A DNA stretch of 64,000 bases, from positions 1 through 64,000 of the IMG/VR virus record IMGVR_UViG_3300042557_001775; one strand, written 5' to 3'. Positions within the stretch are counted from its first letter, which is position 1, and every line of letters begins with the position of its first letter. This document shows, piece by piece, positions 32,473 to 41,124 of the stretch. The translations under genes were made by a program, and so were the position numbers. Below the pieces are notes generated by a model. That model did no database searches, was not told the DNA's origin, and was given only the letters and a program-made list of their open reading frames with translations. This stretch comes from a virus.

Positions 32473-35400
32473 TCACCGCATGAAGCGGACTGCACGTCGG
32501 ATGGGCGGCTGCCCCGTGAAGTTCTGCTGTGCGAGCTGGGTGGCGAGCATTTGGGTGGCCTTCTCCATATGGGCCGCGATCTGGTCTCCTCCCAGAAGAA
32601 AACCCTTGGCGGCCTCGAAGACGGCGGCAAAGTTCCGCAGATACATCTTCTCGTTGTCTGAAGCATGAGGCAAGAAGCGCCGTTTCCCGAGGATACGGAC
32701 CACGGGGACAGTGTCAGGCAGAGTGATGAAGTATTTCCGCTTGAGCTTGTTGCCGTCAGCGGGATCGGGGGCCTCGCCGCGATCGACTGCGCCTTGCATC
32801 CAAGCGTAGTCGTCCCCGCGATAGCCAGGACCGCCGCGCAGCCATTCGGAGTACCTATCATGGACGGCACGGGGATTGTTATCGAAGGACATGAAAAGGA
32901 TCGTCTCAATCTCCTGGGGCAGGAAAAACTCGCCCGTCGCGGTGACGTTGAGCGTGTAAGTGTCCACGCTGCCAACCCATTTGCCGGTCAGCATGAGCTG
33001 CTCCTCGGCGGTGTTGATGAACCGCTTCACGGCGGCATCGGAAAGGCGATACGCCTCGGGGAGTTCCAGCCCCGCTCTGCCCCAGTGGTAACCGAACGTG
33101 TCCGGGGCAGAGGCCGACAACTGCTGCCGCTTGGCGCGGCGGGTTTCTTCGATGTCGGCCACAATGTCGCGTTCGACCAGAGCAAGAGCCGATGCCTTTA
33201 TGGCTCCGGCTGCGTCGGCATACTTGGAATCATCGTCACGACCGTTGACGACAACTACCGATCCAGACGGGGAGTTGTTCTTGCGCGTCATGGCGGCCGG
33301 GACCAAGTAGCTCTCGATCATCAGCTTTTTCTGCTCGTACGTCACGGCTGGGCGCGGGCCGCTGTAATCTTCGCGCCGTTGGAGGAACGCCTGATGGGAA
33401 CGGATTTCTGTGACGGCTTGGTCGGCCAACGTCTGCATCCTCGAAGCGGGGATCTGCAATCCTCCGGCGATTTCGTTGTGGAGGCGCCCGATTTCTCCGG
33501 TCGCATCGCGCCGGGCTTCTTCGACGCCGCGAACGAGATTCCTTTCCACGAGGGCAAAGGCTTCTTGCTTAAAGGCCGCAGCGGCGTCGGCTTGCCCCCG
33601 GGAGGTGGCAACATAGGATTCGACGAGCTTTTTGCGGATCTCGTCGTCGAACGTCCCGGGTGCGGTCGCCTTGTAATCTTCGCGGCGGGCCAAGAAGTTA
33701 AAGTGCGCGGCGGCCTCGGTGTTGGCGGTTGTCAGGTAAGCGTCAATCCGCGCCGTTGGGATTTTCACGCCGTCAGGCAACTCATTGTGCAGCCGCCCCG
33801 CGAATGTAGCTACAGCGCGACGAGACGCTTCTACCTGAGTCATCAGGTCACGCTCGATAAGTTCAAAGGCTTCCTGTTTTAGTTTGGTGGCTACGTCGGG
33901 AGCGGCTTGAGCGGTAGCGAGGTAGGACTCGACCAACTTTTTACGGACTTCAAAAGAAAAGGTCGCAGGAGCTGTCGCGTTGTAGTCTTCCCGTTTCGCC
34001 AGAAAATTGTAGTGCGCGAGGGCTTCCGTTGCCGCCGTACTCAAGTAAGTCGTAAGTCTCGCTGTCGGGACTTTCACGCCGTCGGGAAGTTCGTTGTGTA
34101 AACGGGTTTCGTCCGGAAGTCCGGCAACACTGCGACGGGTAGCCTCTACCTGAGTCATCAGGTTGCGTTCGATCAGCTCAAACGCCGTCTGCTTCAACTG
34201 ACTAGCGACGTCGGGCGTCCCTTGGGCAACGGCGATACATGCTTCAACGAGCTTTTTGCGGATCTCAAACGGAAAAGTCGGCGCGGTCGCGTTGTAATCT
34301 TCTCGGCGCGCCAAGAAAGTGAAGTGATCCGTAGCTTCGCTTACCGCCTGGGACAAATACGCGGCAAGGCGAGTAGTCGGGTATTTGAGCCCCTCGGGAA
34401 GTTCGTTGTGCAGCTTGGCGACGTCTGCGTCATCGGTGTACTCGCGACGAGCCGTTTCCACTTGCGCCATCAGGTTGCGCTCGATAAGCGAAAACGCCTC
34501 GGCTTTAAGGCTCACGCTCAAATCAACGACTTTGTCGTTTCCTGCCGTTGCGGCGCCGCGCGTCGTGGCATGATACGATTCGATCAGCTTTTTGCGAATT
34601 TCATAGGGGAACGGGATAGGCAGAGTGCCGGTGGAGTAGTCCTCGCGGCGAATCAAAAAGTTCCAATGGGCCGTCGCGTCCAAGACCGCTTGATTCATGT
34701 AGTCTACGATGCGCGCAGTCATCACTTTGACGCCATCGGGTAGTTCGTTGTGCAATCGCCCAATCTCGCCGGGTTGGTCGCGCCGATTAGCTTCAACCCT
34801 TGCCATTAGATCGCGCTCGATCAACGAAGCGGCTTCTTGCTTCAAGGCGGTTGCAACGTCGGCCTGTCCGCCAGCGGTCGCGATATACGCTTCGACTAGT
34901 TTCTTTTTGATCTCAAAAGGAAACGACGGAAACGGCGGGTCGGTTTCTCTGTAGTCTTCGCGGCGCGCGAAGAAAGCCCACTGAGCGGCAGCGTCGGTCC
35001 CCGCTTGAGACAAATAGGTTTCAAGCCGACTGGTCTTAAACCGAGTTCCGCCGGGCAGCTCATTGTGCAAGCGGCCAGCTTCGCCGGGATAACCTTTACG
35101 TTCCGCCTCGACCAAAGCCATCACGTTGCGCTGGATCAACTCGAATGCCTGCGTTTTGATCGCGCCACCGTCGGCTCCATTGTCGGTCATCAACAAAGAC
35201 AGCGTCAGGAGGCGGATGACTTCTCCCGGTAGCGCGGCTGGAAATGAAGTGGCGTCGCTGGAGAGCGCGATAAACGTCAGCGGGACACGATCAAATTCCT
35301 CCGACCGAGCAATGAAGTTGTGGTGGTCTATCGCCTGTTGGTATGCCTGATTAAGGTAAGACCGAATACGGGTCGCGGTAAGCCGATACTTAGAAACGGT

Positions 35401-35841
35401 CTCAAGCCCAACTCGCCCGACCATGCCGCCGAAAGTGTTTTGGCTACTCAGGGCCAAAGTTTGAAACGCGGTCTTACGCTCGCGGTCCACCGTGGTGGTG
35501 ATTTTGCGCTCGATATACGAGTAAGCTTTTTGCTCCAGAACAGCCGCCCGCTCTAAGTCGTTGTTCTCTTCGCGCCATAGCGCGAGGATCATGCTCTTGG
35601 TCGCGTCCGGCTCGTCGAGAATCAAGAGCCCGGTAAGTGGATTGCCGGTCGTGCCACCAGCTTGCCAGACAAGCTCAGTACGCTCTGCCTCTTCCTGCCG
35701 AGAGACAAAATTAAAATGATCGATCAGACGACGTTGCGCTTCGTTTATTCGGCTGTCGATGCGTGCAGAATTGCTCGTGGCTACGCCATTATCGACGTAG
35801 GCGGCGAATAACCCGCGTGCTTGGACAAACGAAGTAGCCAT
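32473..35841 (-). CDS. Tandem-repeat tail adaptor-like protein (1122 aa)
   Basis: It encodes 1122 residues. About eight tandem ~100-110-residue units repeat a pattern: R-L-H-N-E-L-P-D-G, T-A-R-I, a helix ending N-F-L-A-R-R-E-D-Y, then F-E-I-R-K-K-L-V-E-S-Y and L-I-E-R-N-L-M-x-V-E-A-x-R-R. The last ~220 residues resemble podovirus tail tubular protein A (gp11-like adaptor): RLSDAAVKRFINTAEEQLML, TGKWVGSV, then a strand-rich part with LPQEIETILFM. It probably joins portal to nozzle, with repeats multiplying the helical domain. It overlaps the next gene start by TAATG. Confidence 0.75.
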   Translation of the reverse strand: MATSFVQARGLFAAYVDNGVATSNSARIDSRINEAQRRLIDHFNFVSRQEEAERTELVWQAGGTTGNPLTGLLILDEPDATKSMILALWREENNDLERAAVLEQKAYSYIERKITTTVDRERKTAFQTLALSSQNTFGGMVGRVGLETVSKYRLTATRIRSYLNQAYQQAIDHHNFIARSEEFDRVPLTFIALSSDATSFPAALPGEVIRLLTLSLLMTDNGADGGAIKTQAFELIQRNVMALVEAERKGYPGEAGRLHNELPGGTRFKTSRLETYLSQAGTDAAAQWAFFARREDYRETDPPFPSFPFEIKKKLVEAYIATAGGQADVATALKQEAASLIERDLMARVEANRRDQPGEIGRLHNELPDGVKVMTARIVDYMNQAVLDATAHWNFLIRREDYSTGTLPIPFPYEIRKKLIESYHATTRGAATAGNDKVVDLSVSLKAEAFSLIERNLMAQVETARREYTDDADVAKLHNELPEGLKYPTTRLAAYLSQAVSEATDHFTFLARREDYNATAPTFPFEIRKKLVEACIAVAQGTPDVASQLKQTAFELIERNLMTQVEATRRSVAGLPDETRLHNELPDGVKVPTARLTTYLSTAATEALAHYNFLAKREDYNATAPATFSFEVRKKLVESYLATAQAAPDVATKLKQEAFELIERDLMTQVEASRRAVATFAGRLHNELPDGVKIPTARIDAYLTTANTEAAAHFNFLARREDYKATAPGTFDDEIRKKLVESYVATSRGQADAAAAFKQEAFALVERNLVRGVEEARRDATGEIGRLHNEIAGGLQIPASRMQTLADQAVTEIRSHQAFLQRREDYSGPRPAVTYEQKKLMIESYLVPAAMTRKNNSPSGSVVVVNGRDDDSKYADAAGAIKASALALVERDIVADIEETRRAKRQQLSASAPDTFGYHWGRAGLELPEAYRLSDAAVKRFINTAEEQLMLTGKWVGSVDTYTLNVTATGEFFLPQEIETILFMSFDNNPRAVHDRYSEWLRGGPGYRGDDYAWMQGAVDRGEAPDPADGNKLKRKYFITLPDTVPVVRILGKRRFLPHASDNEKMYLRNFAAVFEAAKGFLLGGDQIAAHMEKATQMLATQLAQQNFTGQPPIRRAVRFMR

Positions 35842-36524
35842 TAAGCCGGTATTTCTTCAACTGTCACTAAGACATTCCCACTCGCGCCGAAGAGGTCTGG
35901 CGTGGTACTAGAGCCCGCGAGATACGCAGTGCCGCTGGTAGTCCCGACGCGCAGCGAATAAGTAACAGCGGTCGTAGTGTTGGGGGTGTGCAGCCCTTCG
36001 ACAATAATACTTCTCGACTCGGCGGCGCCGCCAAAACTAGTTACCGTAGCGGCGAAGCACGTCGATTCGATGCCAGCCATCAGGCCCGCCGTAATGGACG
36101 CGGGGTACGTTGCCCCGCCGATGGAACAGCTCGGCAAAAAAGCACGAACCAGCATTTTGTTGGCGGTTGTGCGCGGGGTGATGCCCGGCGTGTTTAGCAC
36201 GTTGGCCCCCGCGTTCCCCGGCAAGGCCGTTGACGAACCCGTCGCTATCACTCCAGAAGTGGAAAAGTGCGACAAGCTGGCCGTGACAATATTGCTTCCT
36301 ATCACAGTCTGCCATTTCGCGTCCCAAAACCCGTTGAGGGTTCCCTTGGAAGTATCTAGCCACAGCGCCGATCCGTCAGTCGGGACGTTGGTGTTTACCC
36401 CACTGATAAACACAATCTTTTTGCCTGCTGGCGCGGTCAAATAGGACGCAAACGTCTCCAACAAAGTTTGGAGATTGCTCGGATACTTTGAGTTTACGGG
36501 CAGAGTTCCGGGTATAAGCGGCAT
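35841..36524 (-). CDS. Structural beta-rich protein (227 aa), unknown
   Basis: It encodes 227 residues, rich in Ser/Thr/Ala/Gly with many short strands (KIVFISGVNTNVPTDGSALW, AVTYSLRVGTTSGTAYLAG), typical of small tail-fibre or decoration proteins. It lies between the fibre gene (631 aa) and the adaptor gene and is linked to the latter by a one-base stop/start overlap (TAATG). No family recognised. Confidence 0.65.
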   Translation of the reverse strand: MPLIPGTLPVNSKYPSNLQTLLETFASYLTAPAGKKIVFISGVNTNVPTDGSALWLDTSKGTLNGFWDAKWQTVIGSNIVTASLSHFSTSGVIATGSSTALPGNAGANVLNTPGITPRTTANKMLVRAFLPSCSIGGATYPASITAGLMAGIESTCFAATVTSFGGAAESRSIIVEGLHTPNTTTAVTYSLRVGTTSGTAYLAGSSTTPDLFGASGNVLVTVEEIPA

Positions 36525-36526
36525 AA

Positions 36527-38422
36527 TTAACGTTTATTGAAGTGTGGGCTTAATAGTATATCCCATCCGAAAGGAGCGCAACTAGCCCTCGGGGTAATGA
36601 TCATGGCTTTGGTCGCGGTGCAAGGAACACAAAACACCCGGCCGTCCGGCAATACAACTCCTCCCGCATAAGCTCCTTTACCGAAGCCGTCTTGGGTGGT
36701 TGGAGGCGTCGGAAACCCCGGTAGCTGAATCGAAGCGGTGGAGCCAGAAGCGTCAGAGTCAAAAACGCGCGGAAATTGTGCCCGCCCCGGAATGAGAACG
36801 ACAAACCCATCCGGCAGCCGGACCATGCCGGAATAGTCCTCGACAGTGCTGACCGGGAGGCTGACCGCCGTGCGTAACAACTGTTGCGCGTCAGAGCTGA
36901 ACACCTCTATCTTTAACGTCGTCGGGCTAGATTGATCGACGAGCGGAATCAATATCTCGCCTCGAGCGTTAAGCAATGGGGCTGCGCGAAAATGCGACTG
37001 CGGCTCGGACGGAGTTGGAAACAAGTTTAGCTGTTGTGACCCGTTGTAACCGCCGGGGGCAAGCGCACCTGTTCCGCTTTGATAAACATGTGCGCCGAAA
37101 AACACGTCGCCTTGGGAAGTTAACGAGGCCCCGCGAGTAAGATACGTCCCTTTATTAAGACCCGTAAGCACTTCTAGAGTGCCGTCCATGCGAACTATCG
37201 CAGGATTAACGCTGGCGTTTGGTGCCAGAAACGCGGACCGGTGTCCACTGAACTTGCGCGTGTTTGGCAGCATAACCCCTCCTACAAACGCTCTGTTCGG
37301 AAGCGACGCGACTTCGTTGGTCCACACAGATCTATTTTCGTAAGGATAGTACAGCAGCGCTCGCTTGGAGTTGTATGGAACGCACACCACAGCAATTTGA
37401 GGTATGCGGGTATAATTGTAAGACGCGCTGTCAAGCGCATCGCCAGCCGCCGACACGGGATAGTCCGCCATGAGAACGCCGCCGGCAAAAAGGGCGCCTG
37501 TGTTGGGATAAGTTCCGTTTTCTGGAGTCGGTGCCGATACAATCACATCCTTCCTCGGGTCGTAAATCATTGCTTCCGTATAATTGAAAGGAACTAGAAA
37601 CACGCGCCCATCGGGAAGTAATACCCCGCCGCTAAAGGCCCCGCCGAATCCAGCGGTCAAAGTCGAGCCGCCTGGAAACGTCGGAGCCGCCGCCCGGGAA
37701 CGACCGACAACTGGAAAACTTCTATTTCGGGATGCCGTTAGTTCTAAGTTTGAGCGTAGCTGAGTAAAAAAAGTACCTTCTTGCTGCCCAAACCAGCGCG
37801 TGGTCCCATCGGGCGCTGAATTCAAAAAGTGTACGCAGGCATCAAGGTCGCCGGCCGGATGGCCGCCTGTTACTCCCCGCCCGAAGTGAGTGGACAAAAC
37901 AGCTTCGGTCGCAATGTTCGTCGATCCCACAGCTCCTGGTTTGAGACTGCGACTGCCCACCGCATTATCCGCGAGGTGCTTCTCTTGAACGGGTCGAACC
38001 TGATTAGAATCTGTTGGCGCGGCGCTTACCGGATGATCAAGCTGCTCGTCGCCGATAGCCCGCGCCTTAATGTGGTTTCGCCCAACCGCGCGCTGCGAAT
38101 CGTCGGTGGGGCTGCTTTGCAGTTTTGTTTCAGTGACGGACCCGTCTTGTAGCTTACTGGCCGTAACCGATAGGCCGGGCAAAAGGTTCGCTAACCCTAC
38201 TTCCGCAGCTACCTGGCCCCTCCGCACGATCGCGACGTCTGTGGTCAACGTCGATGTAAGAGGAGCTTCGATTCCGCCATTGTAAATCCAGTTACGCAAT
38301 GAGGCCATCGAAGCGTTGAAGGTTTCACTCGCTCTTGAGACCAACATCAAGTCCGTAGCTGCGACCGGCTCTAGCACTGGGTCAAGCTGCGCTATCGTTT
38401 TGTTTGTGGTGTAGTTCGGCAT
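36527..38422 (-). CDS. Tail fibre with repeated 'LPDGRV' beta motifs (631 aa)
   Basis: It encodes 631 residues. The N-terminus is fibre-like (TNKTIAQLDPVLEPVAATDLMLVSR). From about residue 260 it has repeated GG-V-x-L-P-D-G-R-V-F-x-V-P units and a similar end (GGVVLPDGRVFCVP), a kelch- or propeller-like pattern. It may bind the host surface. Its stop codon overlaps the following gene start region closely, and the coding sequence looks less GC-rich than neighbours, hinting at exchange. Confidence 0.7.
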   Translation of the reverse strand: MPNYTTNKTIAQLDPVLEPVAATDLMLVSRASETFNASMASLRNWIYNGGIEAPLTSTLTTDVAIVRRGQVAAEVGLANLLPGLSVTASKLQDGSVTETKLQSSPTDDSQRAVGRNHIKARAIGDEQLDHPVSAAPTDSNQVRPVQEKHLADNAVGSRSLKPGAVGSTNIATEAVLSTHFGRGVTGGHPAGDLDACVHFLNSAPDGTTRWFGQQEGTFFTQLRSNLELTASRNRSFPVVGRSRAAAPTFPGGSTLTAGFGGAFSGGVLLPDGRVFLVPFNYTEAMIYDPRKDVIVSAPTPENGTYPNTGALFAGGVLMADYPVSAAGDALDSASYNYTRIPQIAVVCVPYNSKRALLYYPYENRSVWTNEVASLPNRAFVGGVMLPNTRKFSGHRSAFLAPNASVNPAIVRMDGTLEVLTGLNKGTYLTRGASLTSQGDVFFGAHVYQSGTGALAPGGYNGSQQLNLFPTPSEPQSHFRAAPLLNARGEILIPLVDQSSPTTLKIEVFSSDAQQLLRTAVSLPVSTVEDYSGMVRLPDGFVVLIPGRAQFPRVFDSDASGSTASIQLPGFPTPPTTQDGFGKGAYAGGVVLPDGRVFCVPCTATKAMIITPRASCAPFGWDILLSPHFNKR

Positions 38423-38694
38423 TAAAGCGATAGTTTGAAATTCAATGTGTCATCATTTGCCGCAAACGTGCTGAGCAATAAATAACGGTTGCTGTTAATG
38501 AGTAAATATACAGCTTCTGTCGGGCGATTGTAGCTCAGATGCCCGTCGAATGCTTGCGTCCCCAGCAGTTGCTGCGTCGGCAAGATTGCGGTCGCGTACA
38601 CTGGTGCTGAAAGCCCCCCGCTGAGCGGTCTACAACCTACCCCGGTAGTAGCCCCTATTTCCAGTGGCGCCGCCGTTATAGCGCGGCAGCTCAT
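38422..38694 (-). CDS. Small structural protein (90 aa), unknown
   Basis: It encodes 90 residues (MSCRAITAAPLEIGATTGVGCRPLSGG ...) with a Ser/Thr/Gly-rich, beta-like sequence and a hydrophobic middle (AVYLLINSNRYLLLSTFAAND). It lies between the nozzle-like protein and the fibre, overlapping both by 1-4 bp. A fibre-connector or capping role is possible. Not recognised. Confidence 0.6.
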   Translation of the reverse strand: MSCRAITAAPLEIGATTGVGCRPLSGGLSAPVYATAILPTQQLLGTQAFDGHLSYNRPTEAVYLLINSNRYLLLSTFAANDDTLNFKLSL

Positions 38695-40826
38695 AAAATT
38701 GAGCCTCCTCCAACGGATTCGGTCTGCTTAGTAGCGTGTAATAGCAGCCTGCCTAACCTCGCGCGGCCGCGCCATGAAATGCGTAGCGCAAATTCGTGCC
38801 CTAAGTTTGCGGGTAATTCAGTCGCTGCGTTGTCAGCTTCCGGCGGGGTAGGCAGCCGAAATTGAGAAATATACCCCCGGGCGTAATCAGGTACGTTATT
38901 GGAAACGCCGTCTGGAACAAACTGCGTTACAAAGCACTGTGTAATAGTGTGCCAATGCACCCACTGCGGGCTATCATCGGCGTGCCAATAAATTTTGCAC
39001 TCGAACGTTTCGTCGGGCCCGCCGCCCAAATCGTCGAACCAAACGTCGCACCTCAGTAGCTTTTTGACATTATACTCTTCCTTGAAATCAAAGCTTTTCG
39101 TGTTCACGAGCGCATTGACGGGCCGAACAACGCCTGCGCCATCAATGTCATGCTCTCGGTCTAAAGACACTTCCCACAATTCATGGAAGTTGGTGTGAAA
39201 GCATATGGCAAACATGCGACGAACACCGCCGACCTCGGCGGCAAACACTTGCAAGGGAGAGATTCCAGTCCACACGCCATCAAACGAAGCTGCTGATTTT
39301 TCTCGGTTCCCTGCCGTGTTTCGAAAGTCCAATACCGCGATTCCGTCGTAGACAATGTTAACCGGCGCGTCCGCGAGCAAAGCGGCGCTTGCATCTTGCG
39401 CTGCTTTTGTACTGCCCGACGCAGTAGGAACGACCGCGCGAGGCCAACAAGTCATCAACAGACGGTCATCAAAGTAGGCAAAACTTACGCGCTCCAGAAG
39501 ATACGATGTGTCGTATTTTAAGATCGAGTCGATTTCTGAGGACATGGGCGTTTGGCCGTAGCCCTCAAAATCAGCGCGCGCGCTCCGGTACGAGCGAATT
39601 CCGTTTCCGTCCAAGCTCCGAAAAAACAGATCCCCGTTTACTGCTTGCACACTCTCGGCCGCCGACCCTACGTTCAAAAATAACACGCGCTGAAAACCTT
39701 TGGTTTGCTTCCATTGCATTCGTTCGAGCGAAACGGTAAAGCTCGCGGCGCCTCGCTCGCAAAACGCGATAAGATCGCCTTGTCCAGTCGCGTCATCTTG
39801 GACTGGAACAAACGCCATGGTCTGTACTTTTCCCATTTCGCCGGGCAACGAAAACGACCCACCTTCGGCTAAAAACGTATGCTCGCTAAAATTCAGCAAA
39901 TCTTGATCGCTACCTGAATTGAATCTCGCGACGAAACCGCCAGCCCCGGCGGTTGCAACCGCAGCGGGTATCACAAACGAGTACTCGTCGTTTCTTTGAA
40001 CGACAACGTATGTTCCGTTGATGTTCGGGGTGCTGCTGTGTCCGGTGATTGTGACTGAATCGCCCGCCGAAAAACCGTGAGGTGCTTCTGTCGTAACAAC
40101 GCACGGAAAGTCTACGCTTGTGCTTTTAATTGCTACGCTGGACACGCTGCCTCCGTAAATGAGATCCCCCGCCATTATTTCACTGCCGTCGTTGACGGCC
40201 ACAAAAAGTCGCCCTTGTCCGTACGCCATTTGCTTTCCGGACGGAACGCTAGGGGAACCGTAATAGCTCGCCGGTTGACAGCCATAGCCGTCATAGATGA
40301 TCGGCTCGTTTGCGCCGTCTTGGATGACGACAAATTTCTCGGCTTGTACTAAATAAACCGGAACGGTGTTCAGTATCGGAACTGACTGGTTGACCCAAAA
40401 ACACGAACCCGCTGTTAGATCAATCGCTAGGACGCGCCCATCGATGACGAGGATAAGCTGCGCCGGTCGCCCCTCGCGGGGGTCATTATAAATTAAACCC
40501 CCTTGATAATACCGCCCTGCCCGGACGTACGCTTCAAACCGGCTTGCGGAAGTAGAAGTGTCTCCCGTTAATCTTGGTCCCGAAAGGCCGTCTTGGACCC
40601 ACTCGTCAAATCCCGGCTGCCCACTAGCGACTGACGTTGGCGATCGCCAATAAGAAGCTCGGATTTGAGAAAAACCCGGCCGCGTTCTAGGACCGCCGGC
40701 GCCCCGAAAAGTGCAATTTTCGGCGTAGGACGCCGCGCCGTCAGCAATCTGGGACGGATCGCGGCTTCCATCCATGCCGACCAAGCCACGGAAGCCATCA
40801 ACCAGTCTTTCCTGGTCGATAATCAT
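38691..40826 (-). CDS. Tail nozzle-like protein (711 aa)
   Basis: It encodes 711 residues. Beta-propeller-like organisation with repeated strands, e.g. G-A-A-S-Y-A-E-N-C-T-F-R-G near the start, FVVIQDGANEPIIYDG, and Y-G-Q-G-R-L-F-V-A-V-N. This resembles podovirus nozzle / tail tubular protein B-like proteins that form the tube tip of the short tail. It follows the capsid gene in the late transcript and precedes the fibre and adaptor genes, as expected. Confidence is limited to fold class. Confidence 0.7.
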   Translation of the reverse strand: MIIDQERLVDGFRGLVGMDGSRDPSQIADGAASYAENCTFRGAGGPRTRPGFSQIRASYWRSPTSVASGQPGFDEWVQDGLSGPRLTGDTSTSASRFEAYVRAGRYYQGGLIYNDPREGRPAQLILVIDGRVLAIDLTAGSCFWVNQSVPILNTVPVYLVQAEKFVVIQDGANEPIIYDGYGCQPASYYGSPSVPSGKQMAYGQGRLFVAVNDGSEIMAGDLIYGGSVSSVAIKSTSVDFPCVVTTEAPHGFSAGDSVTITGHSSTPNINGTYVVVQRNDEYSFVIPAAVATAGAGGFVARFNSGSDQDLLNFSEHTFLAEGGSFSLPGEMGKVQTMAFVPVQDDATGQGDLIAFCERGAASFTVSLERMQWKQTKGFQRVLFLNVGSAAESVQAVNGDLFFRSLDGNGIRSYRSARADFEGYGQTPMSSEIDSILKYDTSYLLERVSFAYFDDRLLMTCWPRAVVPTASGSTKAAQDASAALLADAPVNIVYDGIAVLDFRNTAGNREKSAASFDGVWTGISPLQVFAAEVGGVRRMFAICFHTNFHELWEVSLDREHDIDGAGVVRPVNALVNTKSFDFKEEYNVKKLLRCDVWFDDLGGGPDETFECKIYWHADDSPQWVHWHTITQCFVTQFVPDGVSNNVPDYARGYISQFRLPTPPEADNAATELPANLGHEFALRISWRGRARLGRLLLHATKQTESVGGGSIL

Positions 40827-40832
40827 CCGGCG

Positions 40833-41060
40833 TTACTCCTTGGCGAGGGCGGTCATCATCGCCTCGTCAAAACCGGCGTCTTCGGTCGGTTCGGCTTCCG
40901 CTTCGGCAGGAGCTTCGCCGACGGGAAGGCCGTCGATGGCGGTGAGAGTGAGAGTGCCAGCTCCGAGCTGAAGAGTCGCCAAAGCTTCGAATGTCGAACC
41001 TTCGGTAACCCCATCAGGCGGAACCATGCCGTTAGGAACGGGAAATGTGATGGATTTCAT
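40833..41060 (-). CDS. Small acidic protein after the capsid gene (75 aa)
   Basis: It encodes 75 residues; a Thr/Gly-rich N-terminal half (PVPNGMVPPDGVTEGSTFEAL) and an Ala/Glu-rich tail (GEAPAEAEAEPTEDAGFDEAM). Genes in this place are often small decoration or head-completion proteins. Here a strong hairpin (41088-41108) separates it from the capsid gene. Function not recognised. Confidence 0.6.
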   Translation of the reverse strand: MKSITFPVPNGMVPPDGVTEGSTFEALATLQLGAGTLTLTAIDGLPVGEAPAEAEAEPTEDAGFDEAMMTALAKE

Positions 41061-41087
41061 GTGGTTTGCGAGGTTGCCCCCAGTCTA

Positions 41088-41108
41088 CCCCGGAGATTTA
41101 CTCCGGGG
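41088..41108 (-). terminator. Hairpin between capsid gene and downstream genes
   Basis: CCCCGGAG and CTCCGGGG form a perfect 8-bp GC-rich stem with a 5-nt loop, 17 bp past the capsid stop. There is no U-tract, so it may partly terminate or stabilise the capsid mRNA, giving more capsid than downstream products. Confidence 0.5.
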
Positions 41109-41124
41109 CAGTGTTGGGAACAAC

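Noticed and set aside
32665-33882. 405-residue plus-strand frame inside the repeat-adaptor gene
   Set aside because: Shadow of the repeated minus-strand coding sequence; the repeat pattern makes sense only in the minus frame.
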